Source: Sneathiella litorea (lineage in GTDB: Bacteria > Pseudomonadota > Alphaproteobacteria > Sneathiellales > Sneathiellaceae). Taken from it: a stretch of DNA of 64,000 bases. The DNA is taken from positions 196,693-260,692 of the forward strand of contig NZ_WTUW01000002.1 in the NCBI RefSeq assembly GCF_009882915.1, given 5' to 3'. A program made the translations under genes and the position numbers. Below the pieces are notes generated by a model. The model saw only the letters and a program-made list of their open reading frames with translations, ran no database searches and was not told the DNA's origin. Below, in pieces: positions 8,522 through 15,912 of the stretch; position 1 is the stretch's first letter, and every line of letters starts with the position of its first letter.

Positions 8522-9208
8522 CTAACTCATTGCAGGAGCGGGCAACATCAAGAATTCTATTTTATTTCCTAATGTGTCTATACCAAACCCACTCGAGCCT
8601 TTTCCGGGACCGCGAGTTCTTAGCGTCCCGGTAGCACTTGTTCCGTCAGTGCAGTTTACGTCCCAATCTCCCGTACCAGAAATATCATAGTATGTGAAAG
8701 TAGCGTCACACGTCTTGCCAACAGTAATAGTCGTAGGTTTCACAGTCCCTGTGCGGCCAACTTGCTTTACCATGACAGGATAAACTTCTCTACCTTTGAG
8801 TACGTTTTCCCAGCTAACATCCAGATAGAAACGGGCGCTCTTTTCTTGGATCTGAGTAGGGTAACCGGTTTTCGAAGTGGCAATCTGCCCGCTATACACA
8901 GCCTCCACGACTGCTTTTGCCTTGTCGCAGTTATAAAGATTTGTAACTCCATCAAACGCAAGTAAGCCATGGTTTAAATCGTAGCCTTTTTTAAAACGCT
9001 CATTCCCGCGGTAATTCTCTGTAACAGCCTGTATTTTCTGGTTGCTCGCACCGCTTCCTAGGAAGTGACCGCATAATTCGCTTTTCGTCGTATACCAACC
9101 AACTGTATAAGAATTAGTGAGGTCAACATCTGAAATGTCTACTGGTTCACTCGTCGTATTGCACCCTACCAACACGAGCATCCCAAACAGAATAGAAAAA
9201 TATCTCAT
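8522..9208 (-). CDS. Hypothetical lipoprotein
   Basis: 228 residues beginning MRYFSILFGMLVLVGC, a lipoprotein signal with lipobox LVGC and acylated Cys16, so it is probably anchored to a membrane facing the periplasm. The mature part has conserved-looking Cys and aromatic residues (SELCGHFLGSG near 42, NLYNCDKAKAVVE near 90) and a C-terminal Gly/Thr-rich beta region. No family is recognised. The start context (AAGGATGAGATA) is nearly the same as that of the divergent broken lipoprotein gene at 9316. Confidence 0.65.
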   Translation of the reverse strand: MRYFSILFGMLVLVGCNTTSEPVDISDVDLTNSYTVGWYTTKSELCGHFLGSGASNQKIQAVTENYRGNERFKKGYDLNHGLLAFDGVTNLYNCDKAKAVVEAVYSGQIATSKTGYPTQIQEKSARFYLDVSWENVLKGREVYPVMVKQVGRTGTVKPTTITVGKTCDATFTYYDISGTGDWDVNCTDGTSATGTLRTRGPGKGSSGFGIDTLGNKIEFLMLPAPAMS

Positions 9209-9315
9209 CCTTAACTCCCATAAGCTAATTTTTACCTACGATAGTACGACAAAGCATTAGGGAACAACGCTTATTTTCCACAAGACTTCCGCGCCAATGT
9301 GATTATATTTAAAGG

Positions 9316-9720
9316 ATGAGATACTTAATCATACTATCTATGGTGGTTTTGGCAGCCTGTGCCGCTAACTACAAAGACCCCAATCTTGTCAAAAAATACT
9401 TGGCAGAGGTGAATGCCGAACTGCCTCAAGGGAAGCAATTTGTTTTATAAAAAATTGAGGTGAGGGGTACTAGCCTTGTTACCGTTATTGTATTTGACGC
9501 GACAGTCATGAGCGCAGAAGAACTGACGAAAGCAAAGAAAACAAAAGACCAAGACATTCAACAGGTGCTTATTGAATATTGCGAAAGAAACCGCCCATAT
9601 GCCGATCTCGAAACACAAGGGTACACCTTCAAAATAGAGATGACTGTCAAAGGCTATAGTAGAACAAAAACAGGAGTTAAAGCCCTATCGCAACAAGCCT
9701 GTAGAGCAGCTGGCTATTGA
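9316..9720 (+). pseudogene. Small lipoprotein gene interrupted by an in-frame stop
   Basis: The ATG at 9316 (AAAGG upstream) opens a frame with a lipoprotein signal MRYLIILSMVVLAAC and runs 44 codons to a TAA at 9448-9450. The same frame then stays open to a TGA at 9718. Reading through the TAA gives a coherent 134-codon protein with a continuous lipoprotein-sized domain. The downstream half could only restart at a GTG (9460) without its signal. The simplest reading is a single nonsense mutation in a gene of unknown function. A sequencing error or a functional short peptide cannot be excluded. Confidence 0.6.
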
Positions 9721-10535
9721 GCCGGGAATTAAAACCGCCAGTTTTAGAAGGCGCCGCAACTGACAAAGCGGTTCATGAAAGCTCTTGCTGATCCAAATCC
9801 CGGCTTGAGGCATATGGAAGCCAAACGGGTGGCGCGGATTATCAGAAGGTCAGTTGGAGGCTAGGCAGGCCTTCATAAGGTCGCATCATACCGCACAAAG
9901 AAAAAGCCCCGATCCACGATGATTATACTACCGCTTCAAGGGGCCGGTGACGTTTCCGCCACGCAGTTTTCAGGTTAGTTGAAACTGCCGGAATGTCAAT
10001 CACGGGCCGTTTGACATAATGCTTTGCGCATTGATTTCTTCTTCATATTTCAAAAACAGAATGTGGTTCCACCCTCGACGTTTGCCCTCTTCATACCTTC
10101 TTCTTCTGCGAACTCCAACCAGTGCATTCCTTCAACCACGCTGTCAGGATCTTGTCGCTTAACTTCTTCAAAGTACCTTTTTTGTACTCCTCGAAATCTA
10201 TTCCATCGTTCTGTTTATGAGTTCGGCTAGCCTCATCTTCAAACCTCTATTTTGCCCAGTCAGCAAAGCTGGTGCTATCAGCTTTAATTGCAGTTATACC
10301 TGCTGTAGCTCTATTTTTTTTGCTTGTTTGCACCCCCATTAACTAGAGCCTTATATATGGAATAGATGAAACATCCGACCAAATGCACATATCTGCTTTG
10401 CAAGCCGAGCGGAATGGGACGCGCGTTTGGAAAACATCCCGAAAGTAGATGGTCTTCCAGATTAGGCTCAATACCAGCAAACGGTTGCGGTTTATCAAAT
10501 CGATTCATTCAATGGCGGCGCGAAAAGGCGTCGCC
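9721..10535. other. Gene-poor, degenerate spacer
   Basis: About 815 bases without an intact gene. It contains a 29-codon minigene-like frame at 9775-9864, a hairpin CAGTTT / AAACTG near 9968-9991, a decayed minus-strand coding fragment at 10050-10214, and at its right end the approach to an IS5-type remnant. The mixture looks like deletion and decay scar tissue within the accessory region. Confidence 0.45.
10050..10214 (-). pseudogene. Decayed coding fragment of unknown origin
   Basis: One minus-strand frame is open for 54 codons with no start codon at its 5' end. It has a strongly protein-like composition: charged and amphipathic, containing KRYFEEVKRQDPDS and HWLEFAEEEGMKRAN, and ending in a TGA at 10050. 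An in-frame TAA at 10215-10217 cuts it off upstream. It may be a remnant of a helical protein. The family is not recognised. Confidence 0.3.
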
Positions 10536-10632
10536 ATGAGTGACCTTATCTGGTTGTCATAGGCGCAGATTCGCCCGATCGAGCCGTATTTTCCGTTATC
10601 GCAGGGTGTGCCGCGCGTCGATGATCACCGGG
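10536..10632 (+). pseudogene. IS5-family transposase N-terminal remnant
   Basis: Translation from the ATG at 10536 gives MSDLIWLS, an amber stop, then AQIRPIEPYFPLSQGVPRVDD. This is the conserved beginning of IS5/IS1031-type transposases (MSDLxWLSxAQxxRIEPYFPLSxGVPRVDDRR). Homology stops near 10632 and the catalytic DDE region is absent. The remnant is both nonsense-mutated and truncated, so it is inactive. It marks past insertion-sequence activity in this region. Confidence 0.8.
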
Positions 10633-10665
10633 CAAGGCAGCCAGTATGTAAGAAGGCGCGCAAAG

Positions 10666-11325
10666 TTACTCATTGCTCTTGAGGATTTTCAACTGTCGAA
10701 TAATATCTTCCGGTTCAGAACGATTACGATAATCTACATCTACAAACCGCCAGATAATGCGCCCCTCTTTATCAACAATAAAGGTGGCGGGAATGGGAAG
10801 AATACTGCCATTCCCGTTATTGATTTTTTCCAAGTCCAGCCCCCTGTCGTCCTTCATATGCTTGGCCAGCACATCCGGAACCTTCCATGATACCCCAAAA
10901 GACCCGGCTGTTTTTGCATCCTGATCTGACAGTACAGGAAAACTGAGAGCATGCTTTTCTACAATACTCATGGACTCATCTGGGAGTTGCGGGCTTATCG
11001 CCACTAATTCAGCCCCAAGATGGTGTATTTCCGTAAGTTTATCGCTAAGCGCTCTTAACTGTAAATTGCAATAGGGACACCAACTGCCGCGATAAAAGGA
11101 GATGATGGCAGCGCCCTTTGATAACAATGCCGCAAGGGATACTTGTTCACCCTTGGCATTTGGCAATGTGAAATCCGGCGCTTTATCTCCAACTTCCAGG
11201 GCGCTCTGCCCTTGATTGAACGCTTTTGCCTCTGCCAACAATTTATCAACTTCCCGTGCAAACTCGGGGTTATTTTGCCGGGTTTTATCCATTTGTGCAT
11301 CGGTTTGATTTCTTAGACTTGTCAT
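10666..11325 (-). CDS. Peroxiredoxin-like (AhpC/TSA) family protein
   Basis: 219 residues with a thioredoxin fold. The N-terminal helix (1-40) is followed by VGDKAPDFTLPNAKG near 46 and the active-site strand ISFYRGSWCPYCNLQLRAL near 74-92. The reactive site is W-C-P-Y-C, giving a CxxC pair in place of the lone peroxidatic Cys of typical 2-Cys peroxiredoxins. That matches the peroxiredoxin-like subgroup often annotated as alkyl hydroperoxide reductase/thiol antioxidant. It probably reduces peroxides or acts as a thiol reductase in the cytoplasm. It is a single gene, next to and co-directional with the Bcr/CflA exporter. Confidence 0.85.
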   Translation of the reverse strand: MTSLRNQTDAQMDKTRQNNPEFAREVDKLLAEAKAFNQGQSALEVGDKAPDFTLPNAKGEQVSLAALLSKGAAIISFYRGSWCPYCNLQLRALSDKLTEIHHLGAELVAISPQLPDESMSIVEKHALSFPVLSDQDAKTAGSFGVSWKVPDVLAKHMKDDRGLDLEKINNGNGSILPIPATFIVDKEGRIIWRFVDVDYRNRSEPEDIIRQLKILKSNE

Positions 11326-11388
11326 TGAATCATGCCTTTTGGAGTCATGCGGATATCGATAGTTTTTTACTGAATCTGGAATATGTTT

Positions 11389-12603
11389 TTAAACTGCTGC
11401 CGTTCTATTACGTACCGGTTCTTTTAAAAAAGCCTCAGAAAGTAAGATCGCCAGCATGCAAGGGAGGAACAAACCCAAAGCCATCGGCAACGTGGTGCTC
11501 GTTCCAGCCATTGCTACGCAAGATGATACCAAAAAAGCGATTGCAAATTGGATCGCCCCTAATAGGGCGGAGGCAACACCGGATTCTTTACGGCTAGCCG
11601 CCATTGCAAGAGACATGGCATTGGCAGAAAGTAACCCGACCATGCCGATTGCCAACCATAAAGGAGCAACAAAGAGCCACATTGACTTTGTACTGGAGAT
11701 AATCACCAGAATAACGGTAATCATAAGGTGCAGCCTAAGCCCATTTTTCAATATAATACCGGGTTCATAGTGGTTTAATAGGCCCTTATTGATTTGACTA
11801 AAGAACATGAGTGCAAGCGCAATACCAGCAAACATCAAGCCATATTGAAGGGCACTCAGGCCAAATACACCCTGAAACACACCTGATGAGCCTGTTATAA
11901 AGGCAAACATTCCACCTTGCACCAGTCCCGCGATGATCGCGGTTAGCATGAACCTGCGTTTAATCAGAATTTTAACGAACGAAGTGCGCACAGAATGAAA
12001 GGAAACAGCCTTTCTATCAACTAGAGGTAATGTTTCCGGAATTATGAATAAAGTTAGGAACGATGCGATCACACCTACCAAGGCCATGACTATAAAAATG
12101 GAATGCCATCCAAGCGCTTCCAGTAACACACTCCCTAAAGTTGGCGAGATAATAGGGCCAATCGTTAGCATCATGACCAATATATTCATGACTTTTGCAG
12201 CCTCGCGCCCATGATACAGATCACTGACTATGGCCCGACCAACAACCATGCCTGCACAAGCTCCAATGGCTTGAAAAAATCGTAAGGTATTGAATATCGC
12301 AATATTATCGACCAACACCAATGCAATAGACGTTACAACAAACAGAACAATCCCGATCATCAGTGGTTTTTTACGTCCAAAAATATCAATGACAGGGCCC
12401 AGAATAAGTTGCCCGATACACAGGCCTAAAAAGAAAAGGGATAAAGAGAGTTCAGCGGCGGCGTGGCTCGCCTGCATGCTGTCTGCCAAATGCCCAATCG
12501 CTGCGAGATACATATCTGTAGCGAGCGGAGGAAAGATAGTTAGCACTCCAAGAACCGCAGTTATTGCCGCAAATTTCTTTGGAGAAATAGAATTGCCTGA
12601 CAT
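11389..12603 (-). CDS. Bcr/CflA-family MFS drug exporter
   Basis: 404 residues, 12 membrane helices. The Bcr/CflA signature is at the N-terminus (PPLATDMYLAAIG near 25-37), and MFS motif A (GPVIDIFGRKKPL) is near 69-81. The family exports chloramphenicol, bicyclomycin and similar compounds by proton antiport. The gene is divergent from a TetR regulator across a 119-bp spacer containing clear palindromes, which strongly suggests repression by that regulator and induction by an exported compound. Confidence 0.9.
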   Translation of the reverse strand: MSGNSISPKKFAAITAVLGVLTIFPPLATDMYLAAIGHLADSMQASHAAAELSLSLFFLGLCIGQLILGPVIDIFGRKKPLMIGIVLFVVTSIALVLVDNIAIFNTLRFFQAIGACAGMVVGRAIVSDLYHGREAAKVMNILVMMLTIGPIISPTLGSVLLEALGWHSIFIVMALVGVIASFLTLFIIPETLPLVDRKAVSFHSVRTSFVKILIKRRFMLTAIIAGLVQGGMFAFITGSSGVFQGVFGLSALQYGLMFAGIALALMFFSQINKGLLNHYEPGIILKNGLRLHLMITVILVIISSTKSMWLFVAPLWLAIGMVGLLSANAMSLAMAASRKESGVASALLGAIQFAIAFLVSSCVAMAGTSTTLPMALGLFLPCMLAILLSEAFLKEPVRNRTAAV

Positions 12604-12644
12604 TTTTCTACCTTATTAATAGTGCTTTACAAGCATATGCATTA

Positions 12645-12691
12645 ATTAGTAGACTATAGTCTATTATATTAATAGAACGACGTCTACTAAT
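12645..12691. promoter_or_regulatory. Palindromic operators between the exporter and TetR genes
   Basis: A perfect 14-bp palindrome TAGACTATAGTCTA lies at 12650-12663. A larger inverted repeat ATTAGTAGAC (12645-12654) / GTCTACTAAT (12682-12691) overlaps it. Both sit in the spacer between the divergent Bcr/CflA and TetR starts, in sequence otherwise made of A and T. This is a typical position for TetR-family operators that repress both genes. Confidence 0.65.
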
Positions 12692-12722
12692 ATATCTATA
12701 ATAAATTTAGTCGGGGGTTTTT

Positions 12723-13301
12723 ATGGCCAGAGAGATGAAAGCAGCAGGACGCCCGCGCGATCCAAAAACTGCGGAAAATATTAAATCGACTACATTACGT
12801 TTAATGCGTGAACAAGGGTACGCCGCGGTATCAATTGCTTCTATAATTTCTGAATCTGGCGTAGCAAAACAAACAATCTATAATCGGTGGAAGACCAAAG
12901 CAGACCTTGTCCTGGATGCCATTTTTGAAGAGACTGAACGTTATGCATCCGCGCCTGATCACGATTTCAATAAAAGTTGCCGTGAGCAATTATATCAGTT
13001 CCTCATAGAGGTTTTTGAGCATTTGGAACGCGATTCCAGAATAATTTGTGCGTTAATCGCTTCTGCACAAGAGGACAAGCTCTTCCAGAAATCCTTTCGG
13101 GAACGATTTGTAAATCCAAGAGAGAAAATAGTAGAAGATATTTTGAGAAGGGCCCACAGCTTAGGTCAAATATCGACCGAGCGAGACATTCCAACATTGG
13201 TCGCCTTTATACATGGGGCCTTTTGGTATCCGCTATTGAATGGAATTCAGCCAGACCGGAAATTAGCACAAAACATAGTTGCGGAGATATTTCGACACTA
13301 A
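12723..13301 (+). CDS. TetR/AcrR-family transcriptional repressor
   Basis: 192 residues. The N-terminal helix-turn-helix lies at about 17-63 (GYAAVSIASIISESGVAKQTIYNRWKTKADL), a textbook TetR DNA-binding domain. The C-terminal ligand and dimerisation domain is helical. The ATG follows a GGGGG stretch at about 6-7 bp. The gene is divergent from the Bcr/CflA exporter and probably represses it and itself through the palindromes in the spacer. The ligand is unknown. Confidence 0.9.
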   Translation: MAREMKAAGRPRDPKTAENIKSTTLRLMREQGYAAVSIASIISESGVAKQTIYNRWKTKADLVLDAIFEETERYASAPDHDFNKSCREQLYQFLIEVFEHLERDSRIICALIASAQEDKLFQKSFRERFVNPREKIVEDILRRAHSLGQISTERDIPTLVAFIHGAFWYPLLNGIQPDRKLAQNIVAEIFRH

Positions 13302-13719
13302 GTCTGGGTACGACCCGTCAGACAAGCCTTTTCCTCGCTGGCCTCCAGCAAAACATTGTAAAATCAGGCGAGCTGTACAATTGCCTCCCTGCACCATATC
13401 CCCTCTGGACAGGTAACTCCATTTAGCTCAAGTTCTTTTCTTTTCGGCGTTTCTGAAGTTTCTTCGTCCAATGACATTCCACCATCAAATATTAGTGGAA
13501 CATATTATTATTGGTTTTCGTCAAAGTTGGTAAATTTATGATATCGAGAACGGTCGTTTTTTAACACTTTCCTGATGTTTCTCAAGTTGAGTTATGATTA
13601 TTCGGGAAATCACACCTTAAAAATGAAGCCCTCTATTATTTTGACATTATTATTGAGGATTTAGGCAGGTATCGCCTAGATTACTCCTGTACCAGACAAG
13701 TAGAAGATTAATTGCCATA
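13302..13719. other. Spacer without a recognised gene
   Basis: 418 bases between the convergent TetR and CueR-like genes. It is AT-rich, with no frame carrying both a ribosome binding site and a coherent protein. A small TAGGC / GCCTA dyad lies near 13661-13677, close to the 3' end of the CueR-like gene, and could contribute to its termination. I see nothing else. Confidence 0.4.
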
Positions 13720-14109
13720 TCATCCCGACATTCCACTGATGATTGGGCAGTCAGGGCGATTATCGCCATTACAGGTTTCTGCTAGGTACGATAGCTCTTT
13801 ATGAAGGGATTGCAATTCCAGTAATTTTTTTTCGATCTCTGCAATCCGGCGCAAGGCGATGGCCTTCACATCTCGGCTTGACCGTTCCTGATCTTCATAC
13901 AAGCTCAATAATTCCCGGCATTCTTGCACAGAAAACCCAAAGCTTCTGGCCCGTCGGATGAAGATAAGTTTGTTTATCTCCCTGCCGCTATATAGACGAT
14001 ACCCGCTATCCGAACGGCCGCTCGGCATAACCAAGCCAATATCAGCATAGTAGCGGACAGTTTTCGTGGGTAAATCTGTTGCCTTCGCGGTGTCACCAAT
14101 CGTGTACAT
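13720..14109 (-). CDS. cueR: CueR-like copper-responsive MerR regulator
   Basis: 129 residues from the ATG at 14109. The frame is open upstream, but MYTIGD is the natural MerR start. Helix-turn-helix and wing cover residues 1-70 (TVRYYADIGLV, SGYRLY). A long dimerisation helix follows, then a metal loop C113-NGDNRPD-C121, a C-x7-C spacing like E. coli CueR. Ser77 occupies the place that distinguishes monovalent (Cu(I)/Ag/Au) from divalent sensors. It should bind the dyad at 14124-14138 and activate the rightward DUF4396/cytochrome promoter, and perhaps itself. Confidence 0.88.
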   Translation of the reverse strand: MYTIGDTAKATDLPTKTVRYYADIGLVMPSGRSDSGYRLYSGREINKLIFIRRARSFGFSVQECRELLSLYEDQERSSRDVKAIALRRIAEIEKKLLELQSLHKELSYLAETCNGDNRPDCPIISGMSG

Positions 14110-14117
14110 TTTTTCCC

Positions 14118-14148
14118 TTGACCTTCCAGTTACTGGAAACATTACATT
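14118..14148 (+). promoter_or_regulatory. MerR-type promoter with 19-bp spacer and CueR-like operator
   Basis: The -35 is TTGACC at 14118-14123 and the -10 is TACATT at 14143-14148, separated by 19 bp. This overlong spacer is characteristic of MerR-family promoters that are untwisted on activation. The spacer begins with the perfect dyad TTCCAGT-T-ACTGGAA (14124-14138). It points rightward to the gene at 14190 and starts 9 bp from the ATG of the CueR-like gene on the other strand. Confidence 0.8.
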
Positions 14149-14189
14149 GCCGCGCATCGGTGTCAAATCACTTTGCATATGAGGATAGC

Positions 14190-14636
14190 ATGAGTATCGC
14201 AGATACTGTTGTTGGAATTAGCTGGACCTGTCGGCATACTTGGCGACGCGCTTCCAAAAATACTCTATGGTGTCTAATAGGATGTTCTATTGGCGATATG
14301 GGGACAATCCTGTTTTTTCAGGTTACTGGTATCCCGTGGCCGACCATGGCAATTATGGCTTTGGCAATTATCAACGGATTATTGACGTCCATAGCGCTGG
14401 AGACGATAATTTTATCTCGACAGATGGTCTTCAAACTAGCGTTTAAAACAGCCATAGGGATGTCCCTGATTTCGATGATATCCATGGAAGTCGCTATGAA
14501 TTTGATTGATTATATGTTGACCGGTGGAGCAAGGCTGACTTTATGGGTATTACCGCTCATGTGGTTTGCCGGTTTTATTACACCGCTGCCATATAACTAC
14601 TGGCGCCTGAAAGCATTGGGTAAGTCCTGCCACTAA
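14190..14636 (+). CDS. DUF4396-like small membrane protein
   Basis: 148 residues from the ATG at 14190 (site GAGGATAG). The upstream extension of the frame runs through the regulator and is rejected. About four membrane helices are predicted. The first carries CLIGCSIGD near residue 30, a CxxxC pair facing the membrane. Later segments have an SMEVAMNLIDY motif near 107-117. The layout resembles DUF4396 proteins, which I recall being found beside copper genes. That assignment is from memory. It is the first gene behind a CueR-type promoter and is followed 10 bp later by a cytochrome c, so a role in copper transport or copper-linked redox chemistry at the inner membrane is inferred. Confidence 0.7.
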   Translation: MSIADTVVGISWTCRHTWRRASKNTLWCLIGCSIGDMGTILFFQVTGIPWPTMAIMALAIINGLLTSIALETIILSRQMVFKLAFKTAIGMSLISMISMEVAMNLIDYMLTGGARLTLWVLPLMWFAGFITPLPYNYWRLKALGKSCH

Positions 14637-14646
14637 GTGGGAACAA

Positions 14647-15078
14647 ATGAGCAAATCCAACAAATATATATTTTCTATTGTGTTAGTACTGGCGTTGGTA
14701 TTGATCGCTGTCGGCGGCTATTCTTGGCTCTATCCTGGCCAACCAGAGGTTAAGATGGGACAGCCAATTGTTGTCGTCAACATTCCCGAGTTGTCGATTG
14801 CCGCTCAGTCCGGCAAACAGGCTTTCGATAAATATTGCGCCTCCTGTCACGGCAGTAATGCGGTCGGGCAGGAGGGAAAAGCGCCACCGCTCATTCATCG
14901 GATATATGAGCCCAATCATCATGGTGATATGGCTTTTGTCCTGGCCGCTAAAAATGGCGTGCGGGCGCATCACTGGTCTTTCGGGAATATGCCGCCGGTA
15001 GACGGCGTAACCGAGGCAGAAATTAAAAACATAACAATTTACATCCGAGAATTGCAACGCGCGAATGGTATTAATTAA
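14647..15078 (+). CDS. Membrane-anchored c-type cytochrome
   Basis: 143 residues. An uncleaved or cleaved N-terminal helix (8-27) is followed by one class I cytochrome c domain. The heme site is C64-A-S-C67-H68, and the likely sixth ligand is Met115 in FGNMPP. His-rich spots (NHHGD, AHHW) lie between them. It starts 10 bp after the DUF4396-like gene and shares its CueR-type promoter. It is probably periplasmic and could take electrons from Cu(I) oxidation or from the multicopper oxidase pathway, but no direct evidence shows a partner. Confidence 0.88.
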   Translation: MSKSNKYIFSIVLVLALVLIAVGGYSWLYPGQPEVKMGQPIVVVNIPELSIAAQSGKQAFDKYCASCHGSNAVGQEGKAPPLIHRIYEPNHHGDMAFVLAAKNGVRAHHWSFGNMPPVDGVTEAEIKNITIYIRELQRANGIN

Positions 15079-15131
15079 GCCCAGTAATATACTAATATTC
15101 TAGGCATGATGTATCCATAATTGGGGATGCC

Positions 15132-15158
15132 CTGGAGGGAGCCGCATGCTCCCTCCAG
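15132..15158. terminator. Hairpin between convergent cytochrome and copB genes
   Basis: Perfect 10-bp stem CTGGAGGGAG / CTCCCTCCAG with a 7-nt loop, in the 108-bp spacer between the convergent cytochrome c and copB genes. No T-run follows on either side, but the strength and position suggest a bidirectional terminator. Confidence 0.6.
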
Positions 15159-15186
15159 ACGCGATTGAAATCTGCATTATGCTGTT

Positions 15187-15912
15187 TTAGAACATCAGCT
15201 TGGCACCAATTACGGCATACCAGATATCCGCACGTTCACCCTCTTCTTCGACGTAGTTTGCGGTCTGCCCGAACTTACGCTCATAGACGACACCAACGTA
15301 AGGCGAGAGAATTCTATCCCAGACATCGTAGCTGAGCCTTAGACCCGCCTCTACTCTGTTAATACCGGAGCCCACTCCAATTTCCCGATCACTCGAAAAG
15401 GCCGCATCGATATTCGCGGAAGGCGTCAGGGTCAGGTAGTTCGTGAGAAGTATCTCGTACTCAATATCAATGTCGGCAGAAAGCTTTCCTTTTTCACTCA
15501 GGAACAGATGCGTATCGACCTCTATCCACTGCGGAGCAAGACCACTCAAGCCAACGGCAGCATACCATCGATCGGGCCCTTCGGGGCTCGTATACCGGAC
15601 GCCTCCCTTAATGTCCCAAAAATCCGATATGGGTGTTTGCAAGGCAAGCTGATTGGAAAGGGATTCGAAGCGATTAACAGTCAAATCCAACTCACTGCTG
15701 CCTTCCCAGCGGAGTTTCAGTTCATCGGTCCCGATGAAGGCATCACCATCAAAAGCGAACAGCTTTTCTCCGCCTTCTCCGTATCGATATTCAAATTCCT
15801 CTATCTGAACACCATAGTAGATATTCGACGTTTCCGCCGAATGACCGACAACAGGCGTCAAAACAGAAAAGGTGAGGGCCGCTGCGAGTAGCGATTTTTT
15901 TAATATAATCAT
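15187..15912 (-). CDS. copB: Copper resistance protein B, outer-membrane
   Basis: 241 residues. The signal peptide (about 1-26) is followed by a beta-rich barrel with the CopB pattern: [18 protein letters not shown] near 32, [15 protein letters not shown] near 61, and a C-terminal aromatic residue (KLMF) as used by outer-membrane barrels. The usual Met/His-rich N-terminal segment of longer CopB proteins is missing. The start codon overlaps the copA stop as ATGA, so translation is coupled. It is thought to sequester or export copper at the outer membrane together with CopA. Confidence 0.88.
   Translation of the reverse strand: MIILKKSLLAAALTFSVLTPVVGHSAETSNIYYGVQIEEFEYRYGEGGEKLFAFDGDAFIGTDELKLRWEGSSELDLTVNRFESLSNQLALQTPISDFWDIKGGVRYTSPEGPDRWYAAVGLSGLAPQWIEVDTHLFLSEKGKLSADIDIEYEILLTNYLTLTPSANIDAAFSSDREIGVGSGINRVEAGLRLSYDVWDRILSPYVGVVYERKFGQTANYVEEEGERADIWYAVIGAKLMF

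Noticed and set aside
9775-9864. 29-codon frame MKALADPNPGLRHMEAKRV...
   Set aside because: Protein-like in feel but too short, no ribosome site and no recognised family. At most a remnant, mentioned under the spacer.
10311-10508. 65-codon minus-strand frame
   Set aside because: No ribosome site and no coherent domain, in a degenerate region. Not supported.
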